From assembly GCF_020782235.1 (NCBI RefSeq), contig NZ_JAJGNO010000015.1, positions 1 through 64,000 on the forward strand: 64,000 nt of DNA, given 5' to 3'. The notes under the pieces were generated by a model. That model saw nothing but the letters and a program-made list of their open reading frames with translations. It searched no databases and had not been told where the DNA came from. Position numbers and translations under genes: made by a program. This document shows, piece by piece, positions 1-8,086 of the stretch (its first letter is position 1; each line of letters opens with the position of its first letter). The DNA is from Sphingobium naphthae. GTDB lineage: Bacteria; Pseudomonadota; Alphaproteobacteria; Sphingomonadales; Sphingomonadaceae.

Positions 1-77
1 GAACGAAAGGGCGGGTGCCCTTGGTGTTCCCCCGGTGGCAGCTGCCACCACTGACGGAGCGCGGCCCTGGGCCGCTC
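1..77. repeat. Left-edge part of a 332-bp dispersed repeat (third copy)
   Basis: Bases 1-77 match 59298-59374 and the corresponding part of 61990-62321 without a visible difference, ending at a shared CCGCTC. The copy is cut by the window edge, so the rest should lie to the left. It carries one copy of the dispersed 16-bp palindrome. It lies downstream of the leftward membrane-protein gene at 95-430. Confidence 0.85.
34..49. repeat. Dispersed 16-bp palindrome, copy 1
   Basis: Perfect palindrome GGTGGCAGCTGCCACC. This copy is inside the 332-bp repeat module. Confidence 0.9.
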
Positions 78-94
78 AAACTATTGCGGTCGCT

Positions 95-430
95 TTAAGA
101 AGGAGAACCAGCGGCGGCGTGGGGGCTTTGCGACAATGCGATCGAGCCAACCAGAGCGATCAGGAGAACGGGACGCCTCGGCGCTGCACTGACGGTGATG
201 GTCGCGCCGGCGCAGGCCCATAGCAAGGTGGCGGCGGGACCGGCCCGGTAGATCAGGAAGCCGATATAGCTGTTCGGCAGGAACTGCGGATAATCGACAA
301 TCAGGCGTGCGACGATCCCGCCGCCTGCGAGAATGAGCGCGGCGATCAGCCATGCCGCGATTGCCTCGATGCGCGGCGATGCACTGTGCCTGGGCGCGGC
401 CTGCATCGTCGTTCGCGTCGCATCATTCAT
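95..430 (-). CDS. Small multi-pass membrane protein, unknown function
   Basis: A 111-residue protein, not recognised. The ATG at 430 follows a GGGAAGA ribosome site. Three hydrophobic stretches are visible, at roughly residues 22-42 (AAWLIAALILAGGG), 56-76 and 85-100, so it is probably an inner-membrane protein. It is the last gene of the leftward run that starts with the replication genes, separated from the nuclease gene by about 115 bases. The far C-terminus overlaps no other gene. Coding potential is supported by the start signal and the hydrophobic pattern only. Confidence 0.5.
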   Translation of the reverse strand: MNDATRTTMQAAPRHSASPRIEAIAAWLIAALILAGGGIVARLIVDYPQFLPNSYIGFLIYRAGPAATLLWACAGATITVSAAPRRPVLLIALVGSIALSQSPHAAAGSPS

Positions 431-546
431 GCTGATCTTCCCTTATAGCCCTGACCGTCACCCGAATGGGCGGAGACGGCTTTGCTGGCTCCGTGGAGCC
501 GCGCGGCGCAGCCGTGTGGTGGAATAGGGCAGGTTCCCGGCTCCGA

Positions 547-1137
547 TCATTTGCACTTGTTCGGCAGCTGGCCCCTCTCGATCGCCAGATTCCTCATCGC
601 CTCGTAATCGACACCCCAAAGGCCTCGTCGCTCATCGGCAGCGTCTTTCATGAAACGGGCATAGGCCAGCCCTGAATGTTGCCTGTAATCAACGGCATAT
701 CCATGGCGTACCATCGTTGCCGAAACAGATGCCCCATTCGACCGAAACCGGCACGACAGGTTAGACCCGCCCCAGCTCGTCCGCCGCGTGTTGCATATCG
801 GCTCGATCGTCAACTTTTCGTCCTGAAAATCGCTCGTGCAATCCATGCCGCCATTTTGCTTCACCAGCTCTTCCAAATAGAGCTGCGCTGCGATCTTGGG
901 CACATTGCCCTTGCCGTCCTCATCCGGCGCATCAATTCCCGACAACCGCACCCGCTTTTTATCGAGCGTTTCGAGCGTATCGCCGTCGATAATGCGCGGG
1001 TTCTCGACATGGATTGAAACCGGCTCGCTATTCCTCGCCTGCATCTGATTGAACAGCGCGCCGAACGCGAAAACAGAGAGAATGGGCAACGCGATTTGCT
1101 GATTTCGCGGCCATTTTTTGAAACCTCGGATCAGCAC
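547..1137 (-). CDS. Thermonuclease (SNase-like) family nuclease, membrane-anchored or secreted
   Basis: A 196-residue protein of the staphylococcal-nuclease fold. A hydrophobic N-terminal segment (about residues 12-27, IALPILSVFAFGALF) suggests export or anchoring. The SNase core follows, with IIDGDTL, RLSGIDAPDE and the late ERRGLWG motif, matching the family's calcium-binding and catalytic regions. I chose the GTG at 1137 because AGGAGAG sits just upstream and because it overlaps the primase-like stop codon by seven bases, which suggests translational coupling. Similar nucleases occur on many conjugative plasmids; their role is not settled. Confidence 0.8.
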   Translation of the reverse strand: MLIRGFKKWPRNQQIALPILSVFAFGALFNQMQARNSEPVSIHVENPRIIDGDTLETLDKKRVRLSGIDAPDEDGKGNVPKIAAQLYLEELVKQNGGMDCTSDFQDEKLTIEPICNTRRTSWGGSNLSCRFRSNGASVSATMVRHGYAVDYRQHSGLAYARFMKDAADERRGLWGVDYEAMRNLAIERGQLPNKCK

Positions 1138-2012
1138 CTGGCTCTCTCCTGAAGAATGTCGTTCCAGTCCATCGGCGCCGGGGCTGGCGGGAGGATGATT
1201 TTCAGTTCGCGGTCGTTGGCAGTGAGGTGGTCGCGCGCGTCCTCTATGGCCTGTGCGGCTTCCTGGCCGTGTTGCGAGTAGATGACGATTTTGCGGATGC
1301 GTTCGGGGATCGCGATCAGGCCATAGCGGCGAATGCCGCCAGCGCCCCACACCTTGAATTTCCCGTCACTAAGCTGGGTGACGGAAACGGCTTCCTCGAA
1401 GCCTTCCGCGAGGCGCAGAACATCGCCGGTTGGCTGGCCGCCGATCCGCATGGCGGCGTGTCGGACCAGGCCGAGCGTCAATTTCGCCTCGCGCAGCGCC
1501 GCATGGTAGCGTTTCTCGCCGGTTGCTGGATCGAGCAAGATCCGCTGCACGGCGATTATGCCTTCGTCGGCCTCGAACGGCACGAGAAGGGCAGGATGCT
1601 CTTCGCGGGCGTCGGGCGGACCAACGATGCAGCGCGGAGCGAAGCGGAGCTTGAGGCCGGTCGGGTCGATTGCGCGCGAACGCAGATAGCGTTCAGCCGC
1701 GGTGCCTGCGATCGGCGCGGCGGAATCCCATAGTTGGAGGGCGAGCTTCCGGCGCGAGGGTTCGGGCGCGCGATCGACCGTTTCACCGCTCGTGTGGCGA
1801 TTGATTTTGCGGCTGTTGAGCGCGGACCAGACGGCTTCCTGACTGCAACCGGCCCAACATTTGAATAGGACGGCCTTCTTGCCGGGGGTGACTTGGAGCG
1901 ACGGATTGCGGTCGTTGTGGGCTGGACAGCAAACCATGCCATATGAGCCGCGCCAGTGGCCGCCCATATCCGCTACGATCTGACGTGCGCGTGCTTCGAC
2001 GTCCATCTGCAT
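1131..2012 (-). CDS. Toprim-domain primase-like protein with CHC2-type zinc finger
   Basis: About 293 residues. The N-terminus has a zinc-finger pattern (CCPAHNDRNPSL then FKCWAGCS), as in phage and plasmid primases. The C-terminal half reads as a Toprim-like domain (VLRLAEGFEEAVSV, then a KIVIYSQHGQEA stretch where the DxD region is expected; a clean DxD is not visible). It probably primes DNA synthesis during plasmid replication or after transfer. The ATG at 2012 follows GAAAGAAG; an ATG at 2006 is possible. It lies between the replication-initiator candidate and the SNase gene in one leftward run. Confidence 0.75.
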   Translation of the reverse strand: MQMDVEARARQIVADMGGHWRGSYGMVCCPAHNDRNPSLQVTPGKKAVLFKCWAGCSQEAVWSALNSRKINRHTSGETVDRAPEPSRRKLALQLWDSAAPIAGTAAERYLRSRAIDPTGLKLRFAPRCIVGPPDAREEHPALLVPFEADEGIIAVQRILLDPATGEKRYHAALREAKLTLGLVRHAAMRIGGQPTGDVLRLAEGFEEAVSVTQLSDGKFKVWGAGGIRRYGLIAIPERIRKIVIYSQHGQEAAQAIEDARDHLTANDRELKIILPPAPAPMDWNDILQERARC

Positions 2013-2123
2013 CGAACTTCTTTCGTCAACGGTATCCCGACATTGGGATTTATACACATTTCACGATGGCGGGCAAACGGTCGGGATACATGCCAATATC
2101 GCGCATGGCCCGACTAGGGCCAT

Positions 2124-2906
2124 TCAATATAAATATCTCCGCCGGTTATCTTCACTTGCGGATGACTCACGTTCTTTCGCCTCAATCGCTTGGCCCAGGC
2201 TGGCGAGAATGTCCGCCAGCTCGCGCTTGTCCCGCTCTTCGCGGGTTAGCTCCCATAGGGGCAGCTGATCCCTCATGCGCTCCATGTCGCGCGCCGCCTC
2301 GATCTGGCGATATTGTTCGCAAGCGGGGGCTGGATCGGCCGCGACGCCGCGACGGCGGCGAGCAGCGAAGATTTTCGAGAGGAAGGCGGGGAAGAGGAAG
2401 CGATAGGCGTTCGTGGCCTGCTTGATGCGCGGGCCAGCGCCTTGCGCTTCGTGGTCGGGAACCGGCTCGTAGCGCCTGAACCAGTCGATAATTCGCGCGT
2501 CTTTGAGACGCGAAAGCGCCTGAACGACGCAATTCTTGCTGAGGCCGGTTCCATCCATGATCGTGTGAAGACTGGGGAACAGCGCGCCAGTGCTATAGTC
2601 GATGACGCGGGCCAGGAACTCGATGATCTGGATGCCGGCCTGTCCGATAGCTCCGTTGCGAATGCGCGGTGTGGTTGTCCGCCGCTGCGCGAGCGTTTGC
2701 CGCTCGTAGAGCTTTGCGGCTTCGATCATCTCGCGCATCTGGCGAGCATTGCGGATCGGTGTGTAAGCCTTGGCCCGCTTTTCGTGGCCTACGGCGATGC
2801 TGCCGGCCCAGACTTTGACGCGCGGTTTTTCGGCACGCGCAAGCAAGGCGCGGTCGATCGTGGCGAGGCCGGTGCTACGCAGCACGGCGCCTATGGAAGT
2901 GGTCAT
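2124..2906 (-). CDS. Winged-helix protein, probable plasmid replication initiator
   Basis: A 260-residue protein with a clear winged-helix segment at about residues 85-150 (IEFLARVIDYSTGALFPSLH, then GLSKNCVVQALSRLK), of the type found in plasmid Rep proteins. The C-terminus is charged and helical. The ATG at 2906 follows GGGAGGT. The initiator role is inferred from context: a long leader upstream carries an apparent antisense RNA (3007-3069) and a palindromic operator (3178-3197), an arrangement typical of rep genes, and a primase-like gene follows. No iterons or AT-rich origin were recognised. A plain DNA-binding regulator is the alternative. Confidence 0.55.
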   Translation of the reverse strand: MTTSIGAVLRSTGLATIDRALLARAEKPRVKVWAGSIAVGHEKRAKAYTPIRNARQMREMIEAAKLYERQTLAQRRTTTPRIRNGAIGQAGIQIIEFLARVIDYSTGALFPSLHTIMDGTGLSKNCVVQALSRLKDARIIDWFRRYEPVPDHEAQGAGPRIKQATNAYRFLFPAFLSKIFAARRRRGVAADPAPACEQYRQIEAARDMERMRDQLPLWELTREERDKRELADILASLGQAIEAKERESSASEDNRRRYLY

Positions 2907-2971
2907 GCGGACCTCCCTTCGTCGGTCCCGCGAGGCCAAGCACCATCGCTCCCGAAAGCACGCTTTCGAGA

Positions 2972-3000
2972 TTGACTTTCGCCGCAGCACCACCGATAAA
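2972..3000 (+). promoter_or_regulatory. Sigma-70-type promoter for a putative antisense RNA
   Basis: TTGACT at 2972-2977 and GATAAA at 2995-3000 are separated by exactly 17 bases, a near-consensus promoter pointing right, against the rep gene. The expected start of transcription is about 3007. No rightward protein gene follows, but a strong terminator lies 40 bases further on. Confidence 0.6.
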
Positions 3001-3006
3001 GAGAGC

Positions 3007-3069
3007 CAAGTTAGAAGCGCTCACTTCGGTGGCACAAACAGCCCTCGCTCAGCCAAGCGAGGGTTTTTT
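3007..3069 (+). ncRNA. Putative ~63-nt antisense RNA against the rep leader
   Basis: The promoter at 2972-3000 and the terminator at 3042-3069 define a transcript of about 63 nucleotides complementary to the 5' leader of the leftward rep gene, whose ATG is at 2906. Length, position and a single terminator-type stem-loop fit the countertranscribed RNAs known from repABC and pMV158-type plasmids, which block rep mRNA folding or translation. The RNA is predicted from sequence signals only. Confidence 0.5.
3042..3069 (+). terminator. Rho-independent terminator, rightward
   Basis: CCCTCGCT (3042-3049), a 6-base loop, AGCGAGGG (3056-3063) and then six T residues. The T-run is on the plus strand only, so it ends rightward transcription, although the nearest genes on both sides are read leftward. 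Confidence 0.85.
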
Positions 3070-3177
3070 GTTGTCCTGTCGCCTCGGGGAGCCACCCCGC
3101 ACGCAACAGATGAATCGCCGACTCCAAGGCGGAATCAGCGCGTCATAACTGGCTCAAGTTTAAGGGGTTGGCAAGAA

Positions 3178-3197
3178 TAAGCGTGCGCGCACGCTTA
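3178..3197. promoter_or_regulatory. Palindromic operator upstream of rep (copy 2 of the TAAGCGTG site)
   Basis: Perfect inverted repeat TAAGCGTG-CGCG-CACGCTTA, the same 8-4-8 design as at 3494-3513. On the leftward strand it directly follows a TATAAG that could serve as a -10 box, so a bound repressor would block rep transcription. It lies just past the stop codon of the RHH gene. Confidence 0.7.
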
Positions 3198-3208
3198 TAA
3201 CGCGCTCG

Positions 3209-3457
3209 TCACGCCAACTTGCGGTAGTGGCGCAGATAGTCGGGATATTCGATCCCGCGTGCTTTCAAGAGATTAATCGTCGCCTCTTCGACCAGGGCGG
3301 CAACGGACGTTTGTTCGCGCTCAGCAAGGTTTTTGATCTCTGCCGCCAGCTCGGGTTTCACCGACGCTGCGAGATTGCGCGTGTTCGCGCGGCTCGGCCG
3401 ACGCCGGGGCAAGGGAACCGGGAGAAGGGGGTCTTCCTGTCTTTTCGGGCGAGCCAT
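3209..3457 (-). CDS. Ribbon-helix-helix (CopG/Arc-like) regulator
   Basis: An 82-residue protein. The basic N-terminus (RPKRQ, PRRRPSR) is followed by an RHH fold at about residues 32-68: a short beta strand (AASVKPELA), helix A (EIKNLAEREQ), a turn (TSVA) and helix B (ALVEEATINLLKAR). Such proteins bind palindromes as dimers. Identical 8-4-8 palindromes lie on both sides of this gene, upstream of its own start and upstream of rep, so it probably represses itself and rep, comparable to CopG of pMV158. The ATG at 3457 lacks a strong ribosome site. Confidence 0.75.
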   Translation of the reverse strand: MARPKRQEDPLLPVPLPRRRPSRANTRNLAASVKPELAAEIKNLAEREQTSVAALVEEATINLLKARGIEYPDYLRHYRKLA

Positions 3458-3493
3458 AGGTCTAAAACACAAGAGGTTGATGTGGTGCCGGAA

Positions 3494-3513
3494 TAAGCGT
3501 GTTGACACGCTTA
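3494..3513. promoter_or_regulatory. Palindromic operator at the RHH gene promoter (copy 1)
   Basis: Perfect inverted repeat TAAGCGTG-TTGA-CACGCTTA, 36 bases upstream of the RHH start. On the leftward strand TTGCCG, 17 bases and CATTAA overlap its outer edge, so binding would cover the -10 region. It also lies in the divergent gap to the rightward gene at 3617. Confidence 0.7.
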
Positions 3514-3616
3514 ATGGCTGTAATGTGGTTGCACGGCAAGAGAGGACAAGCCGGGTTGCCCTCGCCGTCAAAGCGAGGATAGACATATCCTTATCGGTAA
3601 AAGGGAATAAATCACG

Positions 3617-3925
3617 ATGCCGCATAGCGACGATTGGCAGTATGATCCGATCCTGGAACGCGAACTAACCACCCGCCGCCCCGCTGGGGGAATGATCCAA
3701 GCGGTCGAGATTGCGCAGTTGCCGTCGAGTGAATGGATCATCAACGTTAAAGTATCGTGGCATGGCGATAAGTGGCTGAATGTCTGCCTATTCGAGCAAC
3801 CGACGCTTAAAACATACAAGCGACTGTCAAGTGCCGTGCGGCATGTCGTGCTCGATTACGGATATGAGGATGACCATATCCGATTGGTCCCCGACAAACA
3901 ATGCAGCAACAAATTGGCGTTTTAG
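3617..3925 (+). CDS. Hypothetical protein at the head of the transfer region
   Basis: A 102-residue soluble protein, not recognised. The ATG at 3617 follows AAGGGA. It is acidic and aromatic-rich with no signal peptide or membrane segment, and about 60 bases separate it from trbM. It is read with the transfer genes and diverges from the RHH regulator, so it may be a transfer or regulatory factor, but the sequence shows no family. Confidence 0.55.
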   Translation: MPHSDDWQYDPILERELTTRRPAGGMIQAVEIAQLPSSEWIINVKVSWHGDKWLNVCLFEQPTLKTYKRLSSAVRHVVLDYGYEDDHIRLVPDKQCSNKLAF

Positions 3926-3984
3926 GCTTCCCTTTCCCCCTCATCGTGATATGTGCATAAATCTCGATGACGAGGGAGAAAGCG

Positions 3985-4308
3985 ATGAAAGCTTTTAATT
4001 TCGCGCTCGCGGCCGCCTTGGTGGGGGCTGCGGTGCAATCGACCCCCGCTGTAGCGTCGGATAATACTTGGGCATGTGAGGTTGTTCTGTGCATCTCCAA
4101 CCCGGGTGGTCCGACGCAATATCCAGCCTGTGTTCCACCGATAACGAAACTGTGGCGGGTGCTGGCTCTCGGCGGCAGCTTCCCGACATGCACGGGCGGG
4201 GGTATCGCCAAGACAAAATACAAGAAGCCGGATGATGGGAGGCCTGGTCGCTTGACGGTCACTTGGACTGACGGGCGGCAACAGACCTACTATCAGCCGC
4301 GCAACTGA
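3985..4308 (+). CDS. trbM: TrbM-like conjugal transfer protein
   Basis: A 107-residue exported protein. Residues 1-24 form a signal peptide (FALAALVG-type core ending in TPAVA). The mature part carries the family's cysteine pattern: CEVVLCISNPGG, then CVPPITKLW and FPTC. The ATG at 3985 has GAGGGAGA upstream; an in-frame ATG at 3967 would add six residues before the signal peptide. TrbM/TraL-like proteins are periplasmic accessories of VirB-type mating systems. It is 14 bases upstream of virB1. Confidence 0.75.
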   Translation: MKAFNFALAAALVGAAVQSTPAVASDNTWACEVVLCISNPGGPTQYPACVPPITKLWRVLALGGSFPTCTGGGIAKTKYKKPDDGRPGRLTVTWTDGRQQTYYQPRN

Positions 4309-4322
4309 CCGGGAGCGGGAAC

Positions 4323-4988
4323 GTGTTCCTCGAAACCGGAGCCGTTCTTTCGCTGGCGGCGCAATGCGCCCCAGCAGTAGCACCGCATACGATCGCCGCG
4401 ATCGTGGATGCGGAATCTTCGAACTATGTGTTTGCGATCAACGTCAACGGCGTGGCCAGTCAGCCGCGCCGTCCGCGTAATGAGGCTGAGGCCATCGCAA
4501 CCGCGCGCTCCTATGTGGCTCGCGGCTACAGCGTGGATCTCGGCCTCGGCCAAATCAATTCACGCAACATGGGCTGGCTCGGCCTGACGTGGGACACTGT
4601 TTTCAAGCAGTGCGCCAATGTCGAAGCGGCAGGGCGGGTGCTCCTGTCCAATTTCCGTTCGGCCAAGACGGGGCGCACCCCGCAAGAGGCCCTTCGGGTC
4701 GCACTCAGCATGTATAACACAGGCTCTCAATCGAGAGGTTTCCGCAACGGCTATGTCGCCCGCGTGGAGAACGCAGGTCGCCGCGTCAGCGGTCGGCCTG
4801 CGACCGCAATCCCGACTGTCATCGTAGGCGATCAGCCCGCCAGCGCCGCCGTGAGCGACACTGGCGCCGGTCGTGTGCCGGTGGAGCTGGCGGAAATCGC
4901 AGCGGAGAACATGGAGGCGGCTCCACCGCCTCCACCGCCTGCGTGGGATGTTTTCGGCCGCGCCCAACACGCGCGGATTGGTTCGTAA
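4323..4988 (+). CDS. virB1: VirB1-like lytic transglycosylase
   Basis: A 221-residue SLT-fold muramidase that opens peptidoglycan for assembly of the transfer channel. Visible signatures are the catalytic glutamate in VDAESSNY, the DLGLGQIN motif and ALSMYNTGS. The C-terminus is proline-rich (a run of seven prolines near residue 203), as in many VirB1 proteins. The start is a GTG at 4323 after GGGAGCGGG. No clear signal peptide is seen, although the N-terminus is fairly hydrophobic. It is the first of the contiguous virB genes. Confidence 0.85.
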   Translation: MFLETGAVLSLAAQCAPAVAPHTIAAIVDAESSNYVFAINVNGVASQPRRPRNEAEAIATARSYVARGYSVDLGLGQINSRNMGWLGLTWDTVFKQCANVEAAGRVLLSNFRSAKTGRTPQEALRVALSMYNTGSQSRGFRNGYVARVENAGRRVSGRPATAIPTVIVGDQPASAAVSDTGAGRVPVELAEIAAENMEAAPPPPPPAWDVFGRAQHARIGS

Positions 4989-5009
4989 GGCGAAGATAGG
5001 AGTTGTCGA

Positions 5010-5351
5010 ATGTTTCGTATCTGGAAGATCAAGGCTGAATCCCGGCTCGATGCGCTGCTCGCGCGTCTCAAGCCCTCGCCGCTCATGGCGCGCGCGCTGC
5101 CCCTGTCGCTGCTGGCAAGCCTGCTCGTAGCGGAGCCGGCTTTTGCGCAGGCAAACTTTGAAGGCCTGGCCGACAATATTCTCGGCCTGCTGAGCAACGG
5201 TTTGCTCCGCACGCTGGCGATCATCGCGATCATCGTCGTCGGCCTTCTGTGGTTCCTGGGCCGCGCGTCGGTGCAGATGCTCGTCACGGTCGTAGTTGGC
5301 GTGGTGATCGTGTTCTCCGCGCCTTGGATCGTCGACACGATTACGGGGTGA
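5010..5351 (+). CDS. virB2: VirB2-like major pilin
   Basis: A 113-residue pilin precursor. A long, basic N-terminal signal ends near AEPAFAQA (about residue 46), so processing should leave a mature pilin of about 66 residues. Two hydrophobic segments follow (LRTLAIIAIIVVGLLWFLG and MLVTVVVGVVIVFSAPWIV), the usual VirB2 hairpin. It forms the T-pilus or conjugation pilus. It lies 21 bases after virB1 and 6 bases before virB3. Confidence 0.85.
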   Translation: MFRIWKIKAESRLDALLARLKPSPLMARALPLSLLASLLVAEPAFAQANFEGLADNILGLLSNGLLRTLAIIAIIVVGLLWFLGRASVQMLVTVVVGVVIVFSAPWIVDTITG

Positions 5352-5357
5352 TCGGGG

Positions 5358-5702
5358 ATGGACGGTCAGGAAGAAATGACAAAAGACCCGCTGTTCTTGG
5401 CCGTCACCCGCCCCGCTTTGTGGGCGGGTGTTCCCATTGAGGCGGGCGCGCTCATCATCATGGCGGGCGCAATCACGTTGGTTGGTTCGGGCAATCCTCT
5501 CTACGGCGGCGCGGCCGCCGTCGCGCTTTATGCGATGGCGCGGCTTATCGTTCGGCATGACGTGAACGCATTCCGGCTGATCTTCCTGTGGGGCCGGACC
5601 AAAGCGGCGAACCGGAACCGCGTCTTTTGGGGTGGGTCGAGCTACACGCCGCTGCCGCTCTACGGAATCAAGCGAAAGGGATTTGGTCGTGGTGTTCGGT
5701 AA
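5358..5702 (+). CDS. virB3: VirB3-like inner-membrane protein
   Basis: A 114-residue protein with the hallmark VirB3 layout: a short N-terminus (DPLFLAVTRPALWAGVP) followed by two close membrane segments (GALIIMAGAITLVG and GGAAAVALYAMARL) and a basic tail. VirB3 works with VirB4 at the base of the channel. The last bases overlap the virB4 start. Confidence 0.85.
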   Translation: MDGQEEMTKDPLFLAVTRPALWAGVPIEAGALIIMAGAITLVGSGNPLYGGAAAVALYAMARLIVRHDVNAFRLIFLWGRTKAANRNRVFWGGSSYTPLPLYGIKRKGFGRGVR

Positions 5703-8073
5703 GAGCGCGCTCGCGGAGAAGGTGCCTTTTGACAAGGCCAAGCGGGAGGAAATGCCCGAGAAATTCTTGCCGTATTCGCGGCATGTCAATGAGCATGTGG
5801 TCGCCCTCGATAACGGCGATCTGATGCTCATGCTCGAACTGGATGGACGGCCCTTCGAGACTTCGGACGTGCGCGATCTGAACGATTGGCACACGCGCCT
5901 CAACGGGGTCTGGCGCAATATTCATGACGAGCGGCTTTCGATCTGGACGCACATGTTGCGGATGCGCGTGCGCGACTATCCAGGCGGCACGTTCCGCTCG
6001 CATTTCGCCGCGAAGCTCGATCAAAAATACTATGAGCGGATGACGGCCGAACGCATGTTCCGCAACCGCTTCTTCATGACGGTCGTGATCCGCCCAACAG
6101 CAAACGCGACCGACAAGCTGATGGATTTCCTGCGCAAGAAGCAGGAGGACAAGAACGCCAATATCGCGGAAGCTCTAGAGCTGCTGGAAGACAAGGTGCG
6201 CGATCTGGAAAAGCTACTGCTGCGCGTTCGTCCGCGCCGTGTCGGCATCTATGAGCACCGGGGTCTCCTGTTCTCCGAACCGCTGGAAATATTGAACCAG
6301 GTGATGACCGGGCGCTATCGGCGCTGTCCTCTGGTCCGTGGCCGTCTCGGCTCGGCGCTCTATGCGAGCCGCGCCATCATCGGCGCTGAGACATTTGAGG
6401 TCCGCGACGCCGATCATTCGATGTTCGGCGGCATTTTCGGCATTCGCGAGTATCCGTCATCGACAACGCCGCGCCAGTTTGAATCGCTGCTTTCGGTCGA
6501 TTTCAGCCTCGCCATAACGCAGTCGTTCACGTTCCTGTCGCGCACAGCGGCAACAGAACGGTTTCGGCTTCGCCAGACCCAAATGGCGAACGCCGGTGAC
6601 AAGGCGATCAGCCAGATGGATGAGCTGATCGACGCGGCCGACGATTTGCAATCGAACCGCTTTGTGCTGGGGGACCATCATTTCACGCTGACGGTGTTCG
6701 CGGAAGATTTGAAGAAGCTGCGCGATAACATGTCGATCGCGCGCGCGGCGCTGGCCGATACGGGCATGGTCGCCGCCCGCGAAAGCGCGGCGCTGGAAGC
6801 TGCCTATTGGTCGCAGCTGGTCGGCAACTTCGCGTGGAGGGCGCGCCCCGCGCCGATCACGTCATATAATTTCTCGGCGTTCTCGCCCTTCCATACGTTC
6901 CCTGCAGGGCACGAGGACGGCAATCATTGGGGGCCTGCGGTCGCCTTGCTCAAGACAAGCGCTCGCAGCCCCTATTACTTCAATTTCCATTCGGCAGACC
7001 TGGGCCATTCGATGGTCATTGGTCCATCGGGCGGCGGTAAGACGGTGCTGGTCAACTTCCTGATGGCGCAGCTCGAAAAGTTCAACGCGCGCCATATCTT
7101 CATCGACAAGGATCAAGGCGCGGAAATTTTTGTCCGAGCCAGCGGCGGCACCTATCTCGCGCTGCGCAACGGGGAACCTACGGGCTTCGCTCCGCTCAAG
7201 GCGCTCGACAATACGGCTTCCCATCGCGCGTTCCTCGGTCGCTTCATCCGCCAGCTGGTGAAGCAAGAGGGGGCGCCGATCACGGTGCAGGAATCGCACC
7301 TGATCGACGATGGCATCGAAGCCGTGATGAAGCTGCCACGCGAGCAACGCTCGCTGTCGGCGCTGCGGACCATGCTCGGCATGTCGGACTCGGGCGGCGT
7401 CGGCGCGCGCCTAGTCAAGTGGACCTCCGAGGGGAACCTTGGCTGGGTTTTCGATAATGAGGAAGATTCCATGTCTCTCGAAGCCCGTTTCGTGGGCTTC
7501 GATATGACCGACTTCCTCGAAAACGCGGAAATCCGCACGCCGGTCATGCTCTACCTGTTCGAGCGGATAGACGCGCTCCTGACAGGCGAGCGCATGGTTA
7601 TTGCGATTGACGAATTTTGGAAGGCGCTGGCCGATCCGGCGTTCACGGCATTCGCGCAGGATGGCCTCAAGACATACCGCAAGCGCAATGCGTTCCTCGT
7701 CTTTGCAACACAGTCGCCTGCGGACGCGCTGCGGTCCACGATCAGCCATTCGATCTTGGAGCAGGTCGCGACGAAAATCTTCCTGCCCAATCCGTTCGGC
7801 CAGCGCCGGGATTACATCGAAGGCTTCTCGCTCTCGGAGGCGGAATTTAAGCTGGTGCGCGAAGAGCTGTCGCCGGAAAGCCGCAAATTCCTCGTGAAGC
7901 AGGGCCATGACTCCGTTGTGGTCGGCCTGGATCTCATTGGCATGGACGATGAACTGGCCGTGCTGTCGGGCCGCGCTGAAACAACGGGCGTGGCCCGCGA
8001 AGTGATTGCCGAACTGGGCAATGATCCGAAGCTCTGGTTGCCGGAATTTCACCGGCGCCGGCGCCCAAGCTGA
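5689..8073 (+). CDS. virB4: VirB4 family conjugation ATPase
   Basis: A protein of about 794 residues, the largest ATPase of the transfer channel, which drives pilus biogenesis and substrate entry. It has the VirB4 N-terminal domain, a Walker A motif GPSGGGKTV near residue 447, a Walker B region MVIAIDEFWKAL, and late VFATQSP and QRRDYIEGF motifs. I placed the start at GTG 5689 (or GTG 5692) after AAAGGGA, which gives a short overlap with virB3. An upstream reading to 5632 would run over virB3 with unlikely residues. Confidence 0.92.
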   Translation: MVFGKSALAEKVPFDKAKREEMPEKFLPYSRHVNEHVVALDNGDLMLMLELDGRPFETSDVRDLNDWHTRLNGVWRNIHDERLSIWTHMLRMRVRDYPGGTFRSHFAAKLDQKYYERMTAERMFRNRFFMTVVIRPTANATDKLMDFLRKKQEDKNANIAEALELLEDKVRDLEKLLLRVRPRRVGIYEHRGLLFSEPLEILNQVMTGRYRRCPLVRGRLGSALYASRAIIGAETFEVRDADHSMFGGIFGIREYPSSTTPRQFESLLSVDFSLAITQSFTFLSRTAATERFRLRQTQMANAGDKAISQMDELIDAADDLQSNRFVLGDHHFTLTVFAEDLKKLRDNMSIARAALADTGMVAARESAALEAAYWSQLVGNFAWRARPAPITSYNFSAFSPFHTFPAGHEDGNHWGPAVALLKTSARSPYYFNFHSADLGHSMVIGPSGGGKTVLVNFLMAQLEKFNARHIFIDKDQGAEIFVRASGGTYLALRNGEPTGFAPLKALDNTASHRAFLGRFIRQLVKQEGAPITVQESHLIDDGIEAVMKLPREQRSLSALRTMLGMSDSGGVGARLVKWTSEGNLGWVFDNEEDSMSLEARFVGFDMTDFLENAEIRTPVMLYLFERIDALLTGERMVIAIDEFWKALADPAFTAFAQDGLKTYRKRNAFLVFATQSPADALRSTISHSILEQVATKIFLPNPFGQRRDYIEGFSLSEAEFKLVREELSPESRKFLVKQGHDSVVVGLDLIGMDDELAVLSGRAETTGVAREVIAELGNDPKLWLPEFHRRRRPS

Positions 8074-8086
8074 AAGGAGTGAGACT

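Noticed and set aside
2875..2946. A 23-residue leader peptide overlapping the rep start
   Set aside because: The ATG at 2946 has only a poorly spaced GGGAG, so I do not list it as a gene; it is mentioned as part of the control-region finding.
4560..5918. A 452-codon leftward frame opposite virB1-virB4
   Set aside because: It runs across four well-identified virB genes, has arginine- and histidine-rich composition and shows no domain. It is a shadow of the GC-rich coding strand.
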